This document shows positions 54,650 through 64,000 of a stretch of 64,000 bases of DNA, piece by piece. The notes under the pieces are model-generated. The model worked only from the letters and a program-made list of their open reading frames with translations, ran no database searches and had not been told where the DNA came from. The position numbers were made by a program, and so were the translations under genes. Numbering within the stretch: position 1 is the stretch's first letter; every line of letters starts with the position of its first letter. Origin of the DNA: Mesorhizobium sp. NZP2298 (GTDB lineage Bacteria > Pseudomonadota > Alphaproteobacteria > Rhizobiales > Rhizobiaceae); contig NZ_CP033365.1 of assembly GCF_013170825.1 (NCBI RefSeq), positions 4,972,001-5,036,000 on the forward strand, read 5' to 3'.

Positions 54650-55723
54650 GTGGGGATTCGCTTTCGATGCTTTGCACGCCTGGTGGCAATTGCCTCTGCG
54701 CTTGGATCCACATCGCCACCAGCCCAATCCGGAGACGAACGCCCTTCGACCGTACCCCTGATCAAAGTGGAATATCCATGGAAGCCGGGCAATATTCGCA
54801 TGCTCTATGTGAATATCGTTTCGCTCGGCGATCATGCGGTGAACCAGCCGATCCTGTTTGACACAGGGTCCAGCGGAATGACGATCGAGTGCCAATCCGT
54901 GCTGCCGACCGAAATCTGTTCGGACACAGGAATAAAGATCACAAAAGACCAGCAGATAGAAGGGATAATGGTGACCACCGAACAGGCGGTTATGAAATAT
55001 GGAACTTACGATGAGTACGGCAATGTTGCCTATGCTCGCATGGCTTTTGGTTCGCCGGACTCGCCGGTCTCCACCATCACCTCAATCCCATTCCTCATCC
55101 GCTACAAACAAGTCAGACGGAGTACCGGAGAAATCGTCGGAGGTCCACTTTGGCCCAAGGGCATTTTCGGCATCGCTCCTGTTGGCGGAAACGGACCAGA
55201 TCGGATCATCAAGTCCCCGCTCGCTTATGTGAACATTGGGCCCGGCTTGAACAGAGGCTATTACCTCACTCCGATTGGCACCAAGTGGAAGGCCTGCACG
55301 AACAGTGACGGCAACTGTCCGCGAGTGGAAGCGCTCCACATCGGCGTGCCGAAAGACGTGAAGAAGGACTTCAGGGTGCAGAGCTGGAAACGGGCCGATT
55401 GGCGATACAATTTCCCGACGATCGAGGCCTGTATCTCGTGGAAATCTGAATCGACGTGTCGGCCAACGCTTTATGACACAGGCAACTCAACGATCCAGGT
55501 TTCTACCGACGCGTCGATGCGGTACTCGTCATTGAACACCGGCACGAAGGTTCTGGTAAAAGCCGACGGTCAAGAGGATTGGAACTTCAAGACCACTTAC
55601 AATCCCGAGGTAGAGTTCATCCCCGGTCTTCCGTTTAACATCGTCGGCATCCGATATTTCGAGAAGAACAGCCTGCTGCTTGACTTTGAGACCCGGGAGA
55701 TCGGCTTGCGCCTCGACCACTGA
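54650..55723 (+). CDS. secreted pepsin-like (A1-type) aspartic protease homologue
   Basis: This 357-residue protein starts at a GTG with GGGAGGG about 6 bases upstream and has a short N-terminal signal-like segment (FARLVAIASALGSTSPPAQS). Two aspartic protease motifs are present, FDTGSSG near residue 74 and YDTGNST near residue 276, as expected for a two-lobed pepsin fold. Paired Cys occur around IECQSVLPTEIC, KACTNSDGNC and EACISWKSESTC and suggest disulfides. Bacterial A1 peptidases are uncommon. Two sample lines of the gene count 47 and 50 percent G+C, well below the neighbourhood, which suggests transfer. Confidence 0.75.
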   Translation: MGIRFRCFARLVAIASALGSTSPPAQSGDERPSTVPLIKVEYPWKPGNIRMLYVNIVSLGDHAVNQPILFDTGSSGMTIECQSVLPTEICSDTGIKITKDQQIEGIMVTTEQAVMKYGTYDEYGNVAYARMAFGSPDSPVSTITSIPFLIRYKQVRRSTGEIVGGPLWPKGIFGIAPVGGNGPDRIIKSPLAYVNIGPGLNRGYYLTPIGTKWKACTNSDGNCPRVEALHIGVPKDVKKDFRVQSWKRADWRYNFPTIEACISWKSESTCRPTLYDTGNSTIQVSTDASMRYSSLNTGTKVLVKADGQEDWNFKTTYNPEVEFIPGLPFNIVGIRYFEKNSLLLDFETREIGLRLDH

Positions 55724-55833
55724 CTGCCGATTAACAGGACGGCATTCGAGCAGCGTCCAAGCAACAAACCTTATTTTGCGCAGTCGCGCGGCTGCGCGAG
55801 AAAAATTTCCTGCGATCGGCCCTTCCCGTGCGC

Positions 55834-55865
55834 CTTGACTCTCGCAGGTCGGCGGCCTATTTCAG
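55834..55865 (+). promoter_or_regulatory. RpoH (sigma-32) heat-shock promoter of groESL
   Basis: CTTG at 55834-55837 is followed by 18 bases and then CCTATTTCAG at 55856-55865. This fits the alphaproteobacterial RpoH consensus CTTG-N17/18-CYTATNTNNG exactly. It lies just upstream of the CIRCE element and groES. Transcription should start about 5-8 bases downstream, at the edge of CIRCE. Confidence 0.75.
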
Positions 55866-55872
55866 CGCCACG

Positions 55873-55899
55873 TTAGCACTCGCCATTGGTGAGTGCTAA
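55873..55899. promoter_or_regulatory. CIRCE element (HrcA operator)
   Basis: TTAGCACTC (55873-55881), nine bases, then GAGTGCTAA (55891-55899) is the canonical CIRCE inverted repeat, without a mismatch. HrcA binds it to repress groESL under non-stress conditions. Together with the RpoH promoter it gives dual control. Confidence 0.97.
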
Positions 55900-55990
55900 C
55901 CACAGCTCCGGCGCCGCCGGGCGTTGTAGGTTGTCCGGCTTCGCCGGACGGAGGAACTGTTTCTCACCGTTCTCATTCGAGGAAGAAAAA

Positions 55991-58161
<2,171 letters not shown>

Positions 58162-58187
58162 TCCAGCCTACCTGGCTTATGCATGCG

Positions 58188-58217
58188 AAAAGGGCGGCAG
58201 CGATGCCGCCCTTTTTG
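58188..58217 (+). terminator. intrinsic terminator after groESL
   Basis: AAAGGGCGGCA, loop GCGA, then TGCCGCCCTTT forms an 11-bp stem (58189-58214) that runs into a T tract. It is the best Rho-independent terminator in this region and lies downstream of the two duplicated hairpins. The A tract on the other side could also let it end the convergent tetR transcript. Confidence 0.85.
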
Positions 58218-58249
58218 TTGTGCGGTTGGCCTGGCCGGCAATAGCTCTC

Positions 58250-58858
58250 TTATGCTGCGGTCTCTGCTTGCCGCGCCACCTTGCCGGCAAGCACCGCCTG
58301 CTCGATCAGCGCAGCCACCTCGTCGGCCACGGCATTGAGCGGTGCGCGGTCGTGGGTGGCGCGGGCAATCACCATCAGGCCCTCCAGCGAGGATTCGACC
58401 AGCAGCGCCAGCGCCTGCGCGCGGCGTTCGGCCACCCCTGCCCTGACGAATGCCTGTCGTAGCAGGCCTATCCACTGCTCGAAGGCGGAGCGGCAGATTT
58501 CCGCAAGGTCCGGCACGTCATTGGGCGCGTCGAGCACGACCGGCGCGATCGGGCAGCCGAGCGAAAACTCATTGTCCTCCAGCATCCGGGCCACGGACTG
58601 ATAGATATGGTGGACAGCGACCGCCGGATCATTTTCCGCAGCCAGTTGCGCGCCCAGCCGCTCCGTCACCTCGGCCACGCTGGCGCGAGTCACCTCTACG
58701 ACCAACTGGTCCTTGCCGCCCGGGAAATGGAAATAGAGCGAGCCTCGGGGTGCCGCGCTGGCACTCAAAATGTCGTTCAGCGACGTGCCGTGATAGCCGC
58801 GCCGCCGCAAAAGCAGCGCCGTCGCCTCGATCATCCGGGTGCGTGTATCCGTTGCCAT
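58250..58858 (-). CDS. TetR family transcriptional regulator
   Basis: This regulator of about 202 residues has the HTH near residues 8-55 (MIEATALLLRRRGYHGTSLN, APRGSLYFHFPGGKDQLVVE) of the LmrA/YxaF-like TetR subgroup, with a C-terminal ligand-binding half. It is divergent from the MDR-OsmC-SnoaL operon. Two direct repeats in the gap are its probable sites. ATG at 58858 is preferred over 58879. Confidence 0.9.
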   Translation of the reverse strand: MATDTRTRMIEATALLLRRRGYHGTSLNDILSASAAPRGSLYFHFPGGKDQLVVEVTRASVAEVTERLGAQLAAENDPAVAVHHIYQSVARMLEDNEFSLGCPIAPVVLDAPNDVPDLAEICRSAFEQWIGLLRQAFVRAGVAERRAQALALLVESSLEGLMVIARATHDRAPLNAVADEVAALIEQAVLAGKVARQAETAA

Positions 58859-58903
58859 GTCAACCTCTGTCAGGAGCACGCATTATAGGTCTTGCGTCGA
58901 ATA

Positions 58904-58940
58904 TGACAATCGGTCTACATAATATGTAAATCGGTCTACA
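58904..58940. promoter_or_regulatory. two 16-bp direct repeats, TetR operator candidates
   Basis: TGACAATCGGTCTACA (58904-58919) and TGTAAATCGGTCTACA (58925-58940) are 21 bp apart and lie in the short gap between the divergent tetR and oxidoreductase genes. Each has a partly symmetric TGTA..TACA frame. Two dimers on the same face of the helix would block both promoters, as in QacR-like cooperative binding. Confidence 0.6.
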
Positions 58941-58956
58941 TATTCCAGAGAGAACA

Positions 58957-59970
58957 ATGCGCAGCTACAGGCTTGAAGAACGGGGTGACGGCATCGACAG
59001 GCTGGCGATGCGGGAGGAAGCGGTGCCACAGCCGGGGGCGCATCAGATTCTCGTGCGGGTGCGCGCTGCCTCGCTCAACCGCCGCGACACCATGATCCTT
59101 AACGGCACCTACCCGCTGCCGCCTCGCCTGGGCATCGTGCCGCTGAGTGACGGCGCCGGCGAAGTCTTTGCCATCGGTGACGGCGTGACGCGTTTTGCTG
59201 TCGGCGATCGTGTCACCGGCAGCTATTTCGCGCGCTGGGTCGATGGCCGCATGCATCCGGGCGTGGTCGACCAGCTCGGCTGCACGCTGGACGGTGTGCT
59301 GAGCGAATATGCCCTGCTCGACGAGCAATGGGCGGTCCGCCTGCCGGAGCATCTCTCCTGGCATGAGGCAGCGACACTCACCTGTGCCGGGCTGACGGCC
59401 TGGAGCGCGTTGACAGGCGCGGAGGCTCCAAGGCCTGGACAATGGGTTCTGACCATCGGCTCGGGCGGTGTCGCGCTGTTTGCCTTGCAGTTCGCCAAAC
59501 TCATGGGCTGCCGTGTCGCCGCTATCACCTCGCGCACCGAGAAGGCCGACAGGCTCCGCGCGCTCGGCGCCGACCTCGTCATCGCCACCGCCGACGCGCC
59601 GCAATGGGGCATCAAACTACGCGAGCAGACCGGCGGGATCGATCTGGTCGTCGAGACCGGCGGCCCGGCGACCTTTGGTCAATCGCTGATCGCCAGCGCT
59701 CTCTACGGGCGCATCGTGCTGCTTACCGTGCAGGACCAGAAAGGCAGATCGGTGGAGATTCCAGCCGCCGTCTACCAACGCAGCCTTGCCACCATCGGCC
59801 GCGTGTTCGTGGGCAGCCGCGACGGGCTGGAAACGATGCTTGCCGCCGTCGCCACGCATCGGCTGAAGCCGATCATCGACAGGATCTTCCCGTTCACCGA
59901 TGCGCGCGAAGCTTACCGCCATTTCCGGCAGGGCGACGTCTTCGGCAAGGTCGTCATCGACGGCGCGTGA
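58957..59970 (+). CDS. zinc-independent MDR family NAD(P)-dependent oxidoreductase
   Basis: This 337-residue medium-chain dehydrogenase/reductase has a GroES-like N-terminal domain and a Rossmann domain (WVLTIGSGGVALFALQFAKL). The position of the catalytic zinc Cys is occupied by Arg in SLNRRDTMI, and no structural zinc Cys cluster is seen, so it is closer to quinone oxidoreductases than to zinc alcohol dehydrogenases. It heads an operon with OsmC and SnoaL-like genes under TetR control, which suggests a detoxification role. Confidence 0.88.
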   Translation: MRSYRLEERGDGIDRLAMREEAVPQPGAHQILVRVRAASLNRRDTMILNGTYPLPPRLGIVPLSDGAGEVFAIGDGVTRFAVGDRVTGSYFARWVDGRMHPGVVDQLGCTLDGVLSEYALLDEQWAVRLPEHLSWHEAATLTCAGLTAWSALTGAEAPRPGQWVLTIGSGGVALFALQFAKLMGCRVAAITSRTEKADRLRALGADLVIATADAPQWGIKLREQTGGIDLVVETGGPATFGQSLIASALYGRIVLLTVQDQKGRSVEIPAAVYQRSLATIGRVFVGSRDGLETMLAAVATHRLKPIIDRIFPFTDAREAYRHFRQGDVFGKVVIDGA

Positions 59971-60006
59971 CCGCAGCATTCCCCAAACCAGAGAGGAGTA
60001 TCAGCC

Positions 60007-60474
60007 ATGACAATCCGCGAAGCATCCGCCCAATGGCAGGGCACGCTCAAGGAAGGAGCCGGGCGGCTGCGGCTGGGCAGCGGCGTGTTCGAGGGCGCCT
60101 ATTCCTTCCCCTCACGTTTCGACAACGGTCCGGGCACCAATCCGGAGGAACTGATCGCGGCCGCGCACGCCGGCTGCTTCTCGATGGCGCTTGCCGCCGC
60201 CCTCGGCAGCGAAGGCCACACGCCCGGCAGCATCCATACGACCGCACGGGTGCATCTCGGCGCCACGACAGCCGGCCCGACCATCACTCGTATCGAACTG
60301 AAGACGCAGGCAAGCGTCGCCGGCCTAGCGGCTGAAGACTTCGAGCGGCTGGCGCAATCGGCCAAGGCGGGCTGCCTCGTCTCACGGGCGTTGGCCGGCG
60401 TCGCCACGATCACCCTGAAGGCCGACCTCATCGACGCCGCCATTGACCACGAAAGGAAGGAACCCATCCAATGA
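60007..60474 (+). CDS. OsmC family peroxiredoxin
   Basis: This 155-residue OsmC-like thiol peroxidase has the two redox Cys in HAGCFSMALA (near residue 58) and AKAGCLVSRAL (near residue 124). Such enzymes reduce organic hydroperoxides. A GAGAGGAG ribosome site precedes the ATG. It follows the MDR oxidoreductase gene by 36 bases and overlaps the SnoaL-like gene by 4 bases. Confidence 0.93.
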   Translation: MTIREASAQWQGTLKEGAGRLRLGSGVFEGAYSFPSRFDNGPGTNPEELIAAAHAGCFSMALAAALGSEGHTPGSIHTTARVHLGATTAGPTITRIELKTQASVAGLAAEDFERLAQSAKAGCLVSRALAGVATITLKADLIDAAIDHERKEPIQ

Positions 60475-60857
60475 CCAGGGAAGTCATCATCGACATCGCC
60501 ACCGCAAAGCGCTCCAGTGAAACGGCGGAAATCATGCAGCGTTATAACGACGTGTTCCAGCGCCACGATCCGTCCGCGCTCCACGAACTGGTGGCGGAGG
60601 ACTGCGTGATCGAGAACACCACGCCGGCGCCGGACGGCACCCGGCGCGCCGGCAAGGCCGCCTGCGTCGAACTGTGGTCGGCGATCGCCACCGGGCCGGA
60701 CACGCGCTTCGACATCGAAGAGACTTTCGTGGCCGGCGACCGCGCAACCATCCGCTGGCGCTACTGGATGGCCGACGGCAACTCACTGCGTGGCGTCAAC
60801 CTGATGCGCGTCGCGGACGGACAGATCGTCGAGGCGATGGGCTATGTGAAGGGGTAG
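60471..60857 (+). CDS. SnoaL-like / NTF2-fold protein
   Basis: This 128-residue NTF2-fold protein has the typical pattern YNDVFQRHDPSALHELVAED, then FDIEETFVAGDRATIRWRY. Family members bind or transform small molecules in a conical pocket. It overlaps osmC by 4 bases and is the last gene of the TetR-controlled operon. No catalytic pair can be assigned with confidence. Confidence 0.82.
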   Translation: MTREVIIDIATAKRSSETAEIMQRYNDVFQRHDPSALHELVAEDCVIENTTPAPDGTRRAGKAACVELWSAIATGPDTRFDIEETFVAGDRATIRWRYWMADGNSLRGVNLMRVADGQIVEAMGYVKG

Positions 60858-61207
60858 AGCGTCGGGCAACTCCGCAAGGATTTCCTGGCGGCCTTCTCGG
60901 GAACCGGGCGACGACAAATACGGGGAAGCGGGCCGGCGAAGCCATGCCGCTCCCCGCACCAGGCGTGCGACACAACAATTCTTGGCATGGCGCGACGGCG
61001 GGGATGTGCCGCCTTGCGCGAGCGCCCCTGCCATCAAGGAGAACGGCTGACTATTCTTCGGTCATTTTCGTAAACAAAATCATATACTTAAATCAATTCT
61101 CCGTGATCCAGAAAAAACTGTCGGACAATATTTTTTAACACATTCGCGATTACTAAAGAGGGAGAGCAGACGAAATTGCTCGAGCGTGTGGTGTCGGGTA
61201 ATCATCG
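60858..61207. other. intergenic region with an AT-rich stretch before the Tad-like operon
   Basis: No gene is seen in these 350 bases. The first part is ordinary G+C-rich DNA. From about 61040 to 61165 the sequence turns AT-rich (ATACTTAAATCAATT, AATATTTTTTAACAC) and is followed by the purine-rich AGAGGGAGAGCAGACG. The AT-rich stretch is the likely promoter or nucleoid-protein binding region of the downstream operon. Confidence 0.55.
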
Positions 61208-63280
61208 ATGCAATTTTTCCAGCGATTTTTGCGGAACCGCGACGGCAACATCCTGATCATCTCGGCACTGGTGATGCCGGTCCTGATCGGCATGGCCGCC
61301 CTGGTAACCGAATATGGCGCCGCGCTGGTCCAGCAGGCCGACAATCAGCGCGTTGCCGACCTTTCGGCCTATGCAGGCGCGCTCGCCTACAATGCCAACA
61401 AGTCCACCGACCAGATGACTGCCACAGCTGTCGGCGTCGCGGTGCTTAACGGTGTCACCGCCGCCAATGTCCAGGTCAGCCTGGTTGCCTCCCCCAAGAC
61501 AACCGGCGTCAAGGCCGTTTCGGTTTCGATCAACACTTACAGGACCCTGTTCCTGGCACGCGTCCTGAACGATCGCCAGCAGTTGCAGATCTACGCCAAT
61601 TCGGTGGCCGAGGTCGGCGCGCAACCACAGACCCCCGGATGCATGCTCGCGCTCGACGGTACGCAGACCGGCGTGACGCTGAGCGGCGGCACCTCGATCT
61701 CGGCGCCGAAATGCACCGTCTCTTCCAACAACACCGTGACCGTCCCTTGCGGCACCAGCATTTCGGCGATCGGCGTCAACTACAATTCCGCTGCGGCTCC
61801 AAGCCAGCCCTGCAACGGCATCACCGGCCCAAACGGAGCGGCTGCGGTGATCACCAAGAAATCGACCCCCGACCCGCTGGCCGGCAATGCCGCGGTCACG
61901 GCTGCCGTGGCCCGCTTTCCAACCGTGGCCGCACTGTCGGCTACGACCGCCCCTTCCGCTCCGACCAATACGACCGGCACCAACATCGACTTCGCGTGGA
62001 ACCAGACCGCGACAATGAACGCAGCTGTGGCCGCTGGCTGTACCGCGTCCTGGTCGCAGCCGACCTGGACGTTCAGCTGTGGCAATAAGACGACCGTCAA
62101 TCTGGGGACCGTCACTATTGGCGGCGGCATCAACCTGAATTTCGCCCTGAACGGTGCGGCAACGACCACCTACAATTTCGCCGGCGATTTCACCACCAGC
62201 GCCACGACGAGTTTCGGTCCCGGAATCTACAATTTCGCCAAGACCCTGACGACGGCGGGAACGACCACTTTCAAGGCGGGCACCTATAATTTCGGCAAGC
62301 AGGTGACCACCGGTGGAACAACGACCTTTGGTGCCGGCACTTTCAACTTCACCAAGGGGTTGACCACCGGCGGTGGTGCCACCACAACCTTCGGCGCCGG
62401 CACTTTCAAGATTGGCCGCAGCGACACCGCCTGCAGCGGCTCGGGGCAGGTCAGCATCTGCAATACCTCCACCTTGACCTTTGGCGGACCGAGCGTTTTC
62501 GAACTGCCCGGCGGCTATACCAACACCGGCGGCTCGACACTCACCTTCGGCTCGGGCACGACCAATTCCTACAAGATCGGCCCCGGCAGTAACGGCGATG
62601 CCATCACGATCGGCGGCGGGTCCACGACGATCATGGCCGATGCGACCGGCGCGAGCAGCGTCTTCCAGGTCGTCGGCAATGTGAATGGCGGAGGCGGCGG
62701 CAGCTGCTTTGTCGTCAGCGCCGCGGCACAGCACGACATCTCAGGCAACTTCATCGGCTCGGGCGCCATCCTGCTCGGCGCCGGCGTCTATACGGTCGAC
62801 GGTTATTTCGCGCTTGGCGGCAATGGCGGCGGCAGCGCCAACTGCAACGGCAGCACCATCAGCGTCAGCGGCGCCAGCGTGACGCTTGTGCTGTCAGGCA
62901 AGGCCAAGTCCAGTTCGGGAAGTTGCAACGGCTATGTCTTCTGCGTCGCCGCCGGCTACAGCAACATCGTGCTCACCGCACCGCAATCGGGAGCAACGGC
63001 GAAGCTGGCGGTTATCGGTCCGACGGCGACCACAAACACCGGCGGCGCGACATTCGCCGAAGGCGGCTCCAATGCCCAGATATCAGGTGCATTCTACTTT
63101 CCCTATGGCCCGATCGTCATGAATGGCGGCTCGAGCGTGCTGGGATCGAAGACCGACTCGACCAAGTGCCTGCAGATGATCGGCTCGCGCATCACGCTAT
63201 CGGGCGGCACCACGGCCGCTTCGGAATGCATCGCCGCCCCGAGCACCAGCGCCAGCAGCAAGGTGAGCCTCGTGCAATGA
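61208..63280 (+). CDS. TadG-like pseudopilin protein with repetitive beta-solenoid-like body
   Basis: This 690-residue protein has the TadE/TadG N-terminus (FLRNRDGNILIISALVMPVL plus a hydrophobic helix), so it is membrane-anchored and exported. From about residue 315 to 405 it contains 19-residue repeats of the form TTTFGAGTYNFxKxLTTGG. Much of the rest is Gly/Ser/Thr-rich with repeated short strands, suggesting a right-handed beta-helix exposed outside. Several Cys pairs are present. It overlaps the next Tad-like gene by 4 bases. I cannot assign a precise function. Confidence 0.8.
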   Translation: MQFFQRFLRNRDGNILIISALVMPVLIGMAALVTEYGAALVQQADNQRVADLSAYAGALAYNANKSTDQMTATAVGVAVLNGVTAANVQVSLVASPKTTGVKAVSVSINTYRTLFLARVLNDRQQLQIYANSVAEVGAQPQTPGCMLALDGTQTGVTLSGGTSISAPKCTVSSNNTVTVPCGTSISAIGVNYNSAAAPSQPCNGITGPNGAAAVITKKSTPDPLAGNAAVTAAVARFPTVAALSATTAPSAPTNTTGTNIDFAWNQTATMNAAVAAGCTASWSQPTWTFSCGNKTTVNLGTVTIGGGINLNFALNGAATTTYNFAGDFTTSATTSFGPGIYNFAKTLTTAGTTTFKAGTYNFGKQVTTGGTTTFGAGTFNFTKGLTTGGGATTTFGAGTFKIGRSDTACSGSGQVSICNTSTLTFGGPSVFELPGGYTNTGGSTLTFGSGTTNSYKIGPGSNGDAITIGGGSTTIMADATGASSVFQVVGNVNGGGGGSCFVVSAAAQHDISGNFIGSGAILLGAGVYTVDGYFALGGNGGGSANCNGSTISVSGASVTLVLSGKAKSSSGSCNGYVFCVAAGYSNIVLTAPQSGATAKLAVIGPTATTNTGGATFAEGGSNAQISGAFYFPYGPIVMNGGSSVLGSKTDSTKCLQMIGSRITLSGGTTAASECIAAPSTSASSKVSLVQ

Positions 63281-63876
63281 GAAATCCGTCACGCCTCGGC
63301 CTGCCCGCCGGCAGGGCTCGTTCATTCACGGACTTCCTTCGTCGTCAGAAAGCAGGCGTGTCGGCGGTCGAGTTCGCCCTGGTCACTCCGGTGCTGCTCG
63401 TCATCCTGGCCGGAACCGTCGACATAGGCGGCTCACTGAAGGCCAAGTTCGAACTGAGCTCGGCGGTCTCGGCCGGTTCGAACTATGCTCTGCTCAATGG
63501 CGACAAGGTCAACTCCTCCGGCGGCAGCGCACTGGCCGGCAACATCGCGACGGTGGTGACGAGCGGCCTGAGCGGCAATGCCGGCAACATTCAGGTCGTC
63601 ATCAACAATGGCCCGACGATTGTGTATGACGCCAGCACATCCAAGGCGACCCAGAGCGGCACGGCCGCGAATGCGGACCTCTGCTACTGCCCGGGCAATT
63701 CCGGGACCGTCGCCTGGAGCGTCCCGGTCGCATGCGCCAGCATCTGCAATGCCGGCGGGATCGCGGGAAAATTCGTGACGATCGCGGCCAGCAAGCCCTA
63801 CACGCCGCTTTTTGGCGGCTTCGGCATCGTCACCAACGGCAATATCACCGTCAACTCGGTGGTGCAGCCGCAATGA
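63277..63876 (+). CDS. TadE-like pilus assembly protein
   Basis: This 199-residue protein has a TadE-type N-terminal pseudopilin segment (RRQKAGVSAVEFALVTPVLL followed by a hydrophobic helix) and a short exported domain with Cys near CYC and CASIC. The ATG at 63277 overlaps the previous stop; upstream open frame is out-of-frame sequence of the previous gene. Another TadE-like gene begins at 63873 with the same overlap, so the three are one operon. Confidence 0.85.
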   Translation: MRNPSRLGLPAGRARSFTDFLRRQKAGVSAVEFALVTPVLLVILAGTVDIGGSLKAKFELSSAVSAGSNYALLNGDKVNSSGGSALAGNIATVVTSGLSGNAGNIQVVINNGPTIVYDASTSKATQSGTAANADLCYCPGNSGTVAWSVPVACASICNAGGIAGKFVTIAASKPYTPLFGGFGIVTNGNITVNSVVQPQ

Positions 63877-64000
63877 GCCGTTGCCGGTCGTTCCTGCGCG
63901 ACAGATCCGGCGCCAACGCCGTCGAGTTCGCGCTGCTGTCGGTGCCGTTGCTGATGGTGTTGATGGGCACGTTCGAGTTCGGTCGCATGTATTGGGCGCA
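63873..64000 (+). CDS. TadE-like protein, partial at the window edge
   Basis: Only the first 42 codons are in the window. They read MSRCRSFLRDRSGANAVEFA and continue into a hydrophobic helix ending FEFGRMYWA, the classical TadE N-terminus with the Glu after the processing region. The start lies in a 4-base overlap with the preceding gene. The C-terminal part lies beyond position 64000. Confidence 0.85.
   Translation, partial: MSRCRSFLRDRSGANAVEFALLSVPLLMVLMGTFEFGRMYWA

Overview
The window looks like a chromosomal segment of a Rhizobiales alphaproteobacterium, most probably Mesorhizobium or a close relative. The reasons are the G+C-rich coding sequence, the lpxK-waaA-DUF374-DUF4170-cysQ-pmbA gene order, the alphaproteobacterial RpoH promoter and CIRCE element in front of groESL, and several palindromic mosaic repeats of the RIME type in intergenic DNA. 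No rRNA, tRNA, CRISPR array, transposase or phage gene was found. The species assignment is inference; no search was run.

Layout. 1-2.7 kb: an EamA exporter divergent from a LysR regulator, then a small membrane-tail protein. 2.7-8.7 kb: a lipid A and outer-membrane biogenesis block on the minus strand (lpxK, waaA, DUF374 acyltransferase, DUF4170, a CysQ-like phosphatase, a PmbA/TldE protein). 8.8-10.6 kb: elongation factor P and its lysyl-ligase EpmA, divergent. 10.7-19.4 kb: a complete form I (molybdenum-copper) carbon monoxide dehydrogenase locus, coxC-M-S-L-D-E-F-G. CoxL has the diagnostic AYRCSFR loop, and CoxC is a seven-helix MHYT sensor fused to a LytTR DNA-binding domain. Three TTCGTG direct repeats about 20 bp apart lie in the coxC-coxM gap and are a candidate LytTR operator. 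19.4-26.5 kb: patatin, an M16 peptidase pair, rsmD, a pseudouridine synthase with long repetitive tails, and tadA. 26.5-34.3 kb: a lipoprotein, ileS, a MipA/OmpV protein, an HdeD protein, ribF and a HAD hydrolase.

34.3-46.6 kb is more accessory. It holds an orphan TadG-like von Willebrand factor protein, a LysE exporter, small conserved genes, a MarR-HlyD-DHA2 efflux operon, and an ABC importer operon with a DUF1636 protein. The importer operon is preceded by a cobalamin riboswitch and, further upstream, a perfect 18-bp palindrome. 46.9-54.4 kb carries a decayed GyrI-domain gene, an HTH-GNAT fusion, a TetR-controlled operon (MFS exporter, aldonolactone oxidase, D-threonine aldolase-like PLP enzyme), and two divergent neighbouring genes that each show a single frameshift. 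54.6-55.7 kb is a low-G+C secreted pepsin-like aspartic protease. 55.8-58.2 kb is groESL, with a 77-bp tandem duplication that copies the groEL tail and a hairpin. 58.2-60.9 kb is a TetR-controlled redox operon (MDR oxidoreductase, OsmC, SnoaL-like). 61.2-64.0 kb is the start of a Tad-type operon, including a pseudopilin-like protein with a repetitive, probably beta-solenoid body; its last gene runs off the window.

The best leads are the CO dehydrogenase locus with its putative LytTR operator, the structured leader in front of the DHA2 pump, the riboswitch plus palindrome arrangement, the pepsin-like protease, and the local tandem duplications that copy gene ends and terminator-like hairpins.
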